From Conexivisphaera sp046536535 (GTDB lineage: Archaea; Thermoproteota; Nitrososphaeria; Conexivisphaerales; Conexivisphaeraceae): 25,863 nt of DNA. How positions within the stretch are numbered: the first letter of the stretch is position 1; each line of letters opens with the position of its first letter. The notes under the pieces are model-generated. The model searched no databases. It saw only the letters and a program-made list of their open reading frames with translations, and was not told the DNA's origin. A program made the position numbers and the translations under genes. Location: the NCBI GenBank assembly GCA_046536535.1, contig JAWDMO010000011.1:1-25863 (forward strand), in the 5' to 3' direction. Positions 7,458-14,007 of this stretch are shown in pieces.

Positions 7458-8119
7458 TGCGCGGATCTGGACGCCCTTATCGATCTGAGGCCGCGCGCGG
7501 CGAGCGCCATGGCCTCCCTGGGGCTCCTGTGAACCCCGACCCCGGCCTTCACCCCCTCGAGCCCCCGGGCGTAATCCATGAACGCGTCGAGCGAACCCCC
7601 GGGCAGGAACGCGACCACGTTATCCCCCCCGAGGTACTGCGCGAATCCGCCGAGCGATGCGGCCGCTTCCGCGGCGCCGCAGAAGATCTTCAGCGCGTAC
7701 TCGAACGTCGCATACGCGGACTCCCCGGGCGTCCTCGACGATATGTCGTCCACGTCGAGGTGGACCGCGGCTATGGGATCGGGGACGCAGCGTTCATAAA
7801 TCCCGGGGTTCGCGGAGGCCCTGGCCTGCGCCTCCACCGGCGTTGGCGAACACGCGACGGATATCGATACGGGCGTCGGCGAGATCGAGGATGCCGCTGA
7901 CGCTATTCTCCTGAGGCCTTCCTGGTCCATGCCCGAATCCAGCACCACCATGTAATCGTACCTCAGGGGTATCGCGTATCCCCCGATCGACGCCGCCTCA
8001 GCGGCCATCAGCCCGTACAGCCCCGACTGCACGGCCTGTATTATCCACTCCCTGTCGTCCCCTATGCTCTCCGTCCATGCGCGATAGCCCTGGAGCGACA
8101 GGACCCCGACCCTGTACAC
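7451..8119 (-). CDS. arfA: GTP cyclohydrolase III (first FO/riboflavin step), apparently frameshifted fusion to the amidohydrolase
   Basis: Archaeal GTP cyclohydrolase IIa/III opens GTP to the formamidopyrimidine that ArfB deformylates. The protein aligns by eye with the Methanocaldococcus enzyme throughout: N-terminal MYRVGVLSLQGYRAWTESIG, a metal-binding HLDVDDI (120-126), LGGDN (GGDN 164-167) and KAGVGVHRSPREAMALA (191-207). The GTG start at 8119 lies about 27 bp after a TATA-like CTTTAGAG (8150-8143). After residue 223 the frame has no stop and would run on as about 300 residues of nonsense antisense-like sequence; codon bias shows that coding moves to the +1 frame at the G7 run. Deleting one base there gives a single 591-residue ArfA-amidohydrolase polypeptide. 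Confidence 0.87.
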
Positions 8120-8142
8120 GGCTGCTGTGGGGTGCGGCGCGG

Positions 8143-8151
8143 CTCTAAAGC
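8143..8151 (-). promoter_or_regulatory. TATA-like promoter of the FO operon
   Basis: GCTTTAGAG on minus, centred about 27-28 bp before the GTG of arfA, consistent with a leaderless transcript covering arfA through cofH. No further strong TATA is seen at the operon's internal junctions. Confidence 0.5.
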
Positions 8152-8180
8152 TTTGGCCCGCCTCCACGTGCCGGTCATAT

Positions 8181-8211
8181 GGGGAGGATCGCACGGGGCG
8201 CGATCCTCCCC
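8181..8211. repeat. 12-bp perfect inverted repeat (hairpin) between taw1 and the FO operon
   Basis: GGGGAGGATCGC and its exact complement GCGATCCTCCCC are separated by 7 nt (8193-8199). It lies 97 bp past the taw1 stop and 30 bp upstream of the arfA TATA element. It could form a terminator-like hairpin for taw1 or be a regulator-binding dyad for the FO operon; no T-rich tract follows it on minus, which slightly favours the second. Confidence 0.7.
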
Positions 8212-8307
8212 GGGGCGCGGGGCGTCCTCCCCGGATCGATGCACACATGAGCTCGCGGGCGCGGAGGCGGTCGGTCGATCGTCATATCTGACCAGTACTC
8301 CTCCACC

Positions 8308-9492
8308 CTAGATCCATCCGCCGGGCCAGGGCGGCGCTCCACCCCTCACCGTCCTGAAGTCCTCCGGGCCGCTGTAGCGCGTGATCCATCCCGCGTCCAG
8401 TTCGTCGATCCTCTTCCCGATGCGCTCCGCGGCCTCCTCGGCCTCCTCTAGGGCGCGCCCATCCCTGGCCAGCATGATGACCCTGCTCCTGGAATCCACC
8501 TCGGCTGTCCTGTATCCGGTGCGCGACTCCACCTCCGACGCGAACGCCCTCAGGTCGTCCAGCGACGGCATCGCGTCTATCCGCAACCTCCCGGTGCTCC
8601 CCCCCACCCATGTGTATCCCTTCAGCTCGACGAACATCGGCATCCCCCTCCTGATGGCCGCGGCATAGCCGTCCGGATCCGCGATGTTCAGGCCCTTCAC
8701 CAGCGTCAGCCTGAGGATCGTGTTGGATCCCCGATCCTCGAAATCGCCCATCATCGAGATGCTCTCCATGACCCTCCCCCACGCGCCGTCGAAGAGCGGG
8801 CGCGCGGCCGCCGAGAACACGCTCTCGGATGGGCCGTAGAGGCTTATGTACAGATTGTGCGGGGGTGCCCCCCCGAGGAGTTCCCGCAGCCTGCGCGGCA
8901 TGCTTCCGTTCGTCACCAGGAAGGCGGTCATCCCCCTCCCCCTGATAGCCGCTATCAGCTCCTGGAGCCGCGGGTATATTGTGGGTTCCCCATCCAGGCT
9001 TATCGCGACATGCCTGGGGAACATGGCCTCGAGGAACCTGCGCCCGTCGACCGATGGATTGCCCTTGTAACCGATCAGGAGCCTGCGCTGGGCCTCTATC
9101 ATCCCCTCCACGACCGCGTCGGGTTCATCCCACGCGACCGGCCCCCCGCGCCCCCCGTGCGGCCTCCAGCAGAATGGACACTGGAAGTTGCAGAGCCCCA
9201 CGTTCGGAGTCATCTGGATGCACCTGTGGCTCGAGACGCCGTACCAGCGCTTGTAACACGCGCTGCCTCCGAGGATCGCGCTCCTGGTCCACCTGCAGAT
9301 CTCGACCGCGGAGTTGTGCCCCACCCTCACGTATCCTGGCCTGGTGGATTCAAGCGGAGGCGCTGCGCGAGGACCTGCTATTTCCGGCTTCCTCCCCCCT
9401 ATAGGTTCCGCTCCGCGGACGTCCTCCTCCGGCATCGCTGGGGGGATCGGTCCCCGCCCATCATTCCCGGCGAGTTGACCGGCTAAGGACAT
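8308..9492 (-). CDS. taw1: 4-demethylwyosine synthase (tRNA-Phe modification, TYW1/Taw1)
   Basis: Radical-SAM enzyme that condenses N1-methylguanosine-37 of tRNA-Phe with pyruvate to make the tricyclic wyosine core. Both iron-sulfur clusters are visible: C101, C105 and C108 in LCNFQCPFCWRP, and three upstream cysteines C66, C79 and C91 with the roughly 13-residue spacing known for archaeal TYW1. GHNSAVEICRW and YKGNPSV are also characteristic. No flavodoxin domain, as usual in archaea. At 394 residues it is longer than most archaeal homologues because of about 40 N-terminal Gly/Pro-rich residues; a start at internal M20 is possible. A TATA-like CTTAAATA (9525-9518) is centred 29-30 bp before the ATG at 9492. 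Confidence 0.94.
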   Translation of the reverse strand: MSLAGQLAGNDGRGPIPPAMPEEDVRGAEPIGGRKPEIAGPRAAPPLESTRPGYVRVGHNSAVEICRWTRSAILGGSACYKRWYGVSSHRCIQMTPNVGLCNFQCPFCWRPHGGRGGPVAWDEPDAVVEGMIEAQRRLLIGYKGNPSVDGRRFLEAMFPRHVAISLDGEPTIYPRLQELIAAIRGRGMTAFLVTNGSMPRRLRELLGGAPPHNLYISLYGPSESVFSAAARPLFDGAWGRVMESISMMGDFEDRGSNTILRLTLVKGLNIADPDGYAAAIRRGMPMFVELKGYTWVGGSTGRLRIDAMPSLDDLRAFASEVESRTGYRTAEVDSRSRVIMLARDGRALEEAEEAAERIGKRIDELDAGWITRYSGPEDFRTVRGGAPPWPGGWI

Positions 9493-9517
9493 CGGGATAA
9501 CACATCCACGGGGTGCA

Positions 9518-9525
9518 TATTTAAG
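9518..9525 (-). promoter_or_regulatory. TATA box of taw1
   Basis: CTTAAATA on minus, followed by a short or absent leader before the ATG at 9492; strong match to the archaeal TATA consensus in a GC-rich context. Confidence 0.6.
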
Positions 9526-9552
9526 CCTGGGGGAACGGATTCGCCCCGACCG

Positions 9553-9570
9553 TAAATTGCGCGGGTTTTC
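9553..9570 (+). repeat. 18-nt intergenic motif, copy 1 (TAAATTGCGCGGGTTTTC)
   Basis: Matches 20112-20129 at 17 of 18 positions. Copy 1 lies between the zinc-ribbon gene stop and the taw1 TATA box. Both copies are in intergenic DNA about 30 bp from a TATA element, suggesting a regulator site or a short dispersed repeat. Confidence 0.55.
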
Positions 9571-9598
9571 CCAGCCCCAACCCACTTCATCTGATAAC

Positions 9599-10582
9599 TC
9601 AGAGCCCGTGCGCCGCCTCCTGCGGGGGAAATCCGCCGTCCAGCGTCCTCCCTAGGATGGACGGCAACTCGGCCGGGTCCTTCGCCGTCGCTATGCGGAC
9701 CTTCAGCCCCGGGAGCGCGGCCGCCATCAGAATCTTCAGCGTCGCGTCCTCCACCTCGGGCGCCACCAGGAGGACCACGGGGAACTCCGACGATGCATCG
9801 AACGCCTTGGTCACGTACCTGATGGTCCTCGATGGATCGCCGCACAGGGCCACGTCCACTAGAATCTTGGATCCGTTACCGTCGAGTTCGGAGCAGAACT
9901 CGTGCTCGACCCCCGACTTCCCCCTGATCCTGAAGGGACCCATGGATCTGTATCCCCTCGAGGATGCGGAGGCCTCCAGCTCGTCGAGGAGCTCCATGAG
10001 CCCTGATAGCGCGGGCCTGAGCTCCTCGGGGACCTCATAGCTCACGTCCTTAACGGGCTCCAGCTGTTCCGGCGAGACCTCCCTCCCCGAGGACGCGCCC
10101 ACGAGCGATAGATTGGGGCGGGGAAACGTCTGATGGCAACTGTTGCACTGATACCAGAAGCCTATGGCCCTGAGGGATCCGGCGTCGACAGAGGCGCCGC
10201 ACCTGGGACAGCGCATGGATCCCTCCTTTCCGAAGTCGGACAGCCTCCCCACGTAGCCGCAGTCCGTGTGCTCCACCAGTTCCTCCCTTTCTAGATCCTG
10301 CGAACCGCAGAAGGGGCAGCTGAGCCGCGCGTAGAATTCGGAGTCCCCGGTGGACGACGCGATCGCCCTGTACGCGATCCCGGAGACCCTGAGAACCCCC
10401 GAGAGCTGGCCCAGAACCCATTCCACATCCGCCGCGCCGAGCCCTGATCTCTCCGCGAGCTGCCGCGCGGTCAGCGGTGCCTGGGATTTCAGCATAGTCC
10501 TCAGCGCCGATCTTACGCGGGGATCGCAATACTTGAATATGGACTCCCCCAGCTGCTGCACGGCGCCGCAGTCTATGTCCAA
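9599..10582 (-). CDS. HTH + TackOD1-like zinc domain + nuclease-like C-terminal domain protein
   Basis: Three parts are seen. Residues 1-75 resemble a winged helix-turn-helix (LTARQLAERSGLGAADVEWVLGQL). Residues 86-155 carry metal-binding pairs C89/C92, H105/C108, C125/C128 and C146/C149 with EHTDCGYVG and GFWYQC, the layout of the TackOD1 zinc domain described in Thaumarchaeota and relatives. Residues 220-327 (GVEHEF...KILVDVAL...VVLLVAP) have the strand order of a PD-(D/E)XK/Mrr-like nuclease fold, though catalytic residues are not certain. The start is TTG at 10582, 25 bp after a TATA-like TTTTACAT; an earlier TTG at 10600 would lie too close. Three CGTAAA repeats sit just upstream. Probably a DNA-binding sensor or regulator; function unknown. 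Confidence 0.75.
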   Translation of the reverse strand: MDIDCGAVQQLGESIFKYCDPRVRSALRTMLKSQAPLTARQLAERSGLGAADVEWVLGQLSGVLRVSGIAYRAIASSTGDSEFYARLSCPFCGSQDLEREELVEHTDCGYVGRLSDFGKEGSMRCPRCGASVDAGSLRAIGFWYQCNSCHQTFPRPNLSLVGASSGREVSPEQLEPVKDVSYEVPEELRPALSGLMELLDELEASASSRGYRSMGPFRIRGKSGVEHEFCSELDGNGSKILVDVALCGDPSRTIRYVTKAFDASSEFPVVLLVAPEVEDATLKILMAAALPGLKVRIATAKDPAELPSILGRTLDGGFPPQEAAHGL

Positions 10583-10603
10583 TGGACGTGGTACTAACAA
10601 TCC

Positions 10604-10642
10604 ATGTAAAATCCTTTACGTTTACGCCCGGGCCCCTTTACG
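10604..10642 (-). promoter_or_regulatory. promoter with three CGTAAA repeats upstream of the zinc-domain gene
   Basis: On minus, TATA-like TTTTACAT (10611-10604) is preceded by three copies of CGTAAA (10642-10637, 10626-10621, 10620-10615). Repeated hexamers directly upstream of a TATA box suggest a regulator site, possibly autoregulatory since the gene encodes an HTH protein. Confidence 0.45.
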
Positions 10643-10694
10643 CTGGGCTGATCGATCGATGATACTGAAGCCGGAATTTGGGGGAACCCCGCCC

Positions 10695-11327
10695 TCAGTC
10701 GGCGGTTCCCTTGACGCCCGCCACCGATCCCCTCCTCCATTCATCCCGCTCCAACGCTGCCCTGAGGGCCGCGCCCAGCGCCCTGAAGGCGGACTCCCAC
10801 GCATGGTGCGGATCCCTCCCCCTCATGAGGTCGACGTGTATGGTGGCCCTCATACCCTGCGCCATCCCCTCCATGAATGCGACCAGAAATTCCTCCTGCA
10901 GGTCCTCCACGTAGCCGAAGCGCTCGATGGACCTCTCCACTACGGCGAGGGCCCTCCCCTCGTATGAGACGCGCGCCTGGGAATACGCTTCGTCGAGCAC
11001 CGCCTGCGCGAATCCTTGGCATCTGCACCCAGTCGCGGCGATCCTCTCCTCGGCCATGGACCTGAGCGCCGCCCCCAGCGATATCCCCAGGTCCTCGGCC
11101 ACCGTATGCATGAGCCTCCTCGATGACTCGACCGATGCATCGACGTTCATCTCCATGTAGAATGCCAGTATCTCCACCATGTGATCCAGGAACGGCGATC
11201 CGGTGGATATCCGCGGAGCTCTCCTGGGCCCCTCCTCGACCGCCACACGGACGGTCGTCTCGGATGTCCTCCTCTCGACGGACGCGTACCCGGGGGATGA
11301 GCCCGTGACGCTTATCCCGAGGCTCAC
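10695..11327 (-). CDS. hisB: imidazoleglycerol-phosphate dehydratase
   Basis: Dehydratase of histidine biosynthesis, 210 residues, single-domain (no phosphatase). Family blocks seen: ERRTSETTVRVAV, STGSPFLDHM (H49), HTVAEDLGI (H74, E78, D79), GRDPHHAWESAFRALG (H174, H175, E178) and the C-terminal SVAGVKGTAD. The metal motif HHxxED usually has two adjacent histidines; here the second is threonine (T75), a change worth checking. It lies 20 bp downstream of hisD in the same direction. A TATA-like CAAATAG overlaps the hisD stop about 24 bp before the GTG start, so it may be expressed both from the hisD promoter and from its own. Confidence 0.9.
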   Translation of the reverse strand: MSLGISVTGSSPGYASVERRTSETTVRVAVEEGPRRAPRISTGSPFLDHMVEILAFYMEMNVDASVESSRRLMHTVAEDLGISLGAALRSMAEERIAATGCRCQGFAQAVLDEAYSQARVSYEGRALAVVERSIERFGYVEDLQEEFLVAFMEGMAQGMRATIHVDLMRGRDPHHAWESAFRALGAALRAALERDEWRRGSVAGVKGTAD

Positions 11328-11347
11328 GCGCCGGATATGGCCCGGGC

Positions 11348-12670
11348 CTATTTGTCCGTTTGGCCGAGCCTGGCCTCGACCGACCTCGCGTGGCTCGGGA
11401 ACCCTTCGTGCTCCGCCATGGTCAGCACGACGCCCGCGAAGTCCCTGAGCCCCTCAGCGGTCGCCGCCTCTATCGTCGGCTTCCTGAGGAACGCATCCAC
11501 GCTCAGGCCGGAGTAGAGCCGCGCGTACCCGCCCGTCGGCAGGGTCGCGTTCGGCCCGAGCCCGTAATTGCCGGCCGATATCGGGGTACCCAGGCAGACG
11601 GTGCCGAAGTTTCTCAGCCTTCCCCTGTAGGATCTGTAGATCTCATCCGCGCGTGAGCTGTCTATCAGCAGGTGCTCCGCCGCATATGTGTTGGCGAAGT
11701 CGATGGCCTCGTCCATCGAGGAAGCCACGAATATCGCGCTGTACTTTCCGGCGTTCGCCAGTACGTAGGATCTCCTGGGTTCGGGAAGCTCCTGGATGGC
11801 GCGATCGATCGCCTCCGCCACCCTGAGCGCGTGCTCCATTGAAGTGGTCACTAGGACAGCCGAGGAATCGGGGCCGTGCTCGGCCTCGTTCAGGACGTCC
11901 CACGCGACTATCCCGGGATCCACGGTCCCATCGGCTATTACGAGCGCTTCGCTGGGGCCCGCGGGGAGATCGACTCTCACGAGGTCCCTGACGAGCCTCT
12001 TCGCCGCGTACGTCCACGGGCCACCCGGGCCCGCGATCACGTCCGCGCGCTTCACCGTGCGCGTCCCGAGGGCGAACGCCGCGACCGCGTGCGCCCCCCC
12101 CATTATGTAAAATTCATGCGCCCCGGAGAGGTGCGCCGCGACGAGGGTCGCGGGCTCCATCTTCATGTCGTTCCCCCAGGGCGGCGATGCCACGGCTATC
12201 CTCGGCACCCGAGCTACGCTCGCCGGCACCGTCACCATGACGGACACCGATGGATAGCTGGCCTTCCCCGCGGGGACGTAGAGCCCGGCGGAGTCCAGGG
12301 GGAAGACGTCCATCCCCGCCCGGAGGCCCGGCTCCACCTCGATCGTGAACCCCCTGGGCATCAGCGCTTCATGGAACCTCCTGACGTTGGCTATCATGTG
12401 CTTAATAGCGGAGAGCGCCGCGTCGTCCACAAGCCTGTAGGCCTCGGATATCTCCTCGGGCCTCACGGATATCTCCTCAGGCCTCACGCGCCTGCCCACC
12501 TGGGACGAGAGGAACTCGACTATTGCCTCGTCGCCCCTCTCCTTCACGTCATCTATTATGCGGCGCACATTCGGCTCTATGCCGGAGATGTCCAGCTCAG
12601 ACCTCCTGAGGACCCTCTCGATGAGGTCGCGGGGCGCGTCGCGGATCGCGTACACGGGGTACACGGCCAT
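11348..12670 (-). CDS. hisD: histidinol dehydrogenase
   Basis: Zinc enzyme performing the last two NAD-dependent oxidations of histidine biosynthesis, 440 residues (family about 430). Recognisable: LDSAGLYVPAGKASYPS, AGPGGPWTYAAKRLV, DLPAGPSE, NEAEHGPDSSAVL, NTYAAEHL, GPNATLPTGG and the final EHEGFPSHARSVEAR. The usual QAEH zinc/base motif reads EAEH, a conservative change. A 21-bp tandem duplication adds a second VRPEEIS unit near residues 62-75. The ATG at 12670 is about 28 bp after a TATA-like GATAATAG (12702-12695). First gene of the hisD-hisB unit. Confidence 0.95.
   Translation of the reverse strand: MAVYPVYAIRDAPRDLIERVLRRSELDISGIEPNVRRIIDDVKERGDEAIVEFLSSQVGRRVRPEEISVRPEEISEAYRLVDDAALSAIKHMIANVRRFHEALMPRGFTIEVEPGLRAGMDVFPLDSAGLYVPAGKASYPSVSVMVTVPASVARVPRIAVASPPWGNDMKMEPATLVAAHLSGAHEFYIMGGAHAVAAFALGTRTVKRADVIAGPGGPWTYAAKRLVRDLVRVDLPAGPSEALVIADGTVDPGIVAWDVLNEAEHGPDSSAVLVTTSMEHALRVAEAIDRAIQELPEPRRSYVLANAGKYSAIFVASSMDEAIDFANTYAAEHLLIDSSRADEIYRSYRGRLRNFGTVCLGTPISAGNYGLGPNATLPTGGYARLYSGLSVDAFLRKPTIEAATAEGLRDFAGVVLTMAEHEGFPSHARSVEARLGQTDK
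12446..12487 (+). repeat. 21-bp tandem duplication inside hisD
   Basis: Two adjacent 21-bp units (12446-12466, 12467-12487) differ at one base and encode VRPEEIS twice. In frame, so it only lengthens a surface region of the protein; looks recent. Confidence 0.9.
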
Positions 12671-12694
12671 GCCGCGGACGGTGGCGCGTGGGCT

Positions 12695-12702
12695 CTATTA
12701 TC
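12695..12702 (-). promoter_or_regulatory. TATA-like promoter of hisDB
   Basis: GATAATAG on minus centred about 28 bp before the hisD ATG; preceded by CTTAAG, which may be part of the element. Confidence 0.5.
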
Positions 12703-12818
12703 CCTTAAGCAGGGGGCGTCCGGAGCCGCGGTTCCGCCCCGGGAAATGACCCCAACAGTGCGCAACGGGGATCCGCCGATGGGAATGGGCGTGATTCGGA
12801 GGAAACGGCATCTTGCGT

Positions 12819-13976
12819 TCACCTTCTCACGCGGCGCAGCGCGGGGCCCAGGATGGCGGCGGCCGACGCCGCGGACGCGGCGCCGAGCGCGTCTATGGAA
12901 CCCCACAGCGCAACGGGGTCCCTCAGGAAAGCTGACATTGCAACCCCTCCGTAGAACGCGCCGATGGATCTCGAGAATCCGGTGAACATGCCGAACGCCC
13001 CCAGGTAGGAGCCCCTCTTGGCCGGATCAGCGAGCGCGTTCGCTATCGCGGAGACCACCGGCGACGTGAAGTCCTCGCCCACGGTCAGCACGGCCACGGA
13101 TAACATGGCCCACGGGAGCGACCGGCCGAACGCCAGCATCGTGAACCCCGCGGCGTAGAACGCGATGCCCGTGTAGAGCCATCTCAGGGTGCCCCTGCGC
13201 GAGGCCATCCTGGATATGGGGTACTGGAGGGCCACGACCATCAACCCGTTCACCGTGTAGAGCGACCCGATCCCGGCGAGGCTCAGTCCGCCCACGGCGC
13301 TCTCGAACACCGTGAGCGTCAGGCCGAACTGCGCTATGAACGCGTAGAGGAGTACGAACGGGGAGATGCGCCCGAAATATCCGCGGTCCGGGATCCCGGG
13401 CCGCCCCACGGTGCCCGTCGGCTCCACCGTCAGCGCGAACAGCGCGGAGGCCGCGAGGGCCGCGCCCGATATTATAAACGCGACCTCGTACCCCAGGGCA
13501 TCTGCGAGGACGCCGCCGACGAGCGGCCCGAGCGCCCACCCGAGGTTTATCCCTATCCTGACGGTTCCGTAGTTCCTTATCATCTCGCCGAGTCCGCTTC
13601 CGCGGTCCCCCACCATCGTGTTGAACGCCGAGAACGACAGGCCGCCGAACAGGTTCTCCGCCGCCGTCGCGGCCGCGAACGCCGAGTAACCCGGGAACTC
13701 CAGGGACAGGCCCATGAACGCCAGGGCCGCCCCCGAGAGCGCCAGGGCCGCGGCCATGACGCGCCTCCTGCCGACGCGGTCGGACGCCGTCCCCCCGGCC
13801 AGCTGTCCTAGGGCAGACGCCGCCCCGAGCACCAGGTAGTATGCCCCGACCTCCCCTATCGGCATCCCCCTGGAGTAGAGCACCAGCCCCACGTACGGCG
13901 TGACGAGCGATATGGCGAAGGTCCTGAGCACCCCGAGCGCTGTCAAGCGCGCTATTCCGGTGGACCCGGATGCCAT
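12819..13976 (-). CDS. MFS transporter
   Basis: A 385-residue polytopic membrane protein with about 12 hydrophobic helices in two halves. The loop GTASDRVGRRRVMAAALAL after helix 2 is the major-facilitator signature (G-x3-D-x2-GRR), and the C-terminal half contains a weaker equivalent near SRMASRRGTLRWLY. The N-terminal half has multidrug-exporter features (GWALGPLVGGVLAD). The substrate cannot be predicted. The ATG at 13976 is about 27 bp after GTATAG (14006-14001), suggesting a separate leaderless transcript even though it lies just 31 bp downstream of cydA'. Confidence 0.9.
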   Translation of the reverse strand: MASGSTGIARLTALGVLRTFAISLVTPYVGLVLYSRGMPIGEVGAYYLVLGAASALGQLAGGTASDRVGRRRVMAAALALSGAALAFMGLSLEFPGYSAFAAATAAENLFGGLSFSAFNTMVGDRGSGLGEMIRNYGTVRIGINLGWALGPLVGGVLADALGYEVAFIISGAALAASALFALTVEPTGTVGRPGIPDRGYFGRISPFVLLYAFIAQFGLTLTVFESAVGGLSLAGIGSLYTVNGLMVVALQYPISRMASRRGTLRWLYTGIAFYAAGFTMLAFGRSLPWAMLSVAVLTVGEDFTSPVVSAIANALADPAKRGSYLGAFGMFTGFSRSIGAFYGGVAMSAFLRDPVALWGSIDALGAASAASAAAILGPALRRVRR

Positions 13977-14000
13977 GCGCGCACGTCCGATGTCCCGTGC

Positions 14001-14006
14001 CTATAC
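14001..14006 (-). promoter_or_regulatory. TATA-like element of the MFS gene
   Basis: GTATAG on minus about 27 bp before the ATG at 13976, overlapping the stop region of cydA'. Confidence 0.4.
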
Positions 14007-14007
14007 G

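Noticed and set aside
7500..8181. FMN riboswitch upstream of the FO operon
   Set aside because: No resemblance to the conserved bacterial RFN element, and the transcript appears leaderless.
6473..8248. One 591-codon open frame as a single protein
   Set aside because: Only its first part after GTG 8119 is GTP cyclohydrolase; beyond 7451 it is an out-of-frame, Arg-rich shadow of the amidohydrolase with poor codon bias.
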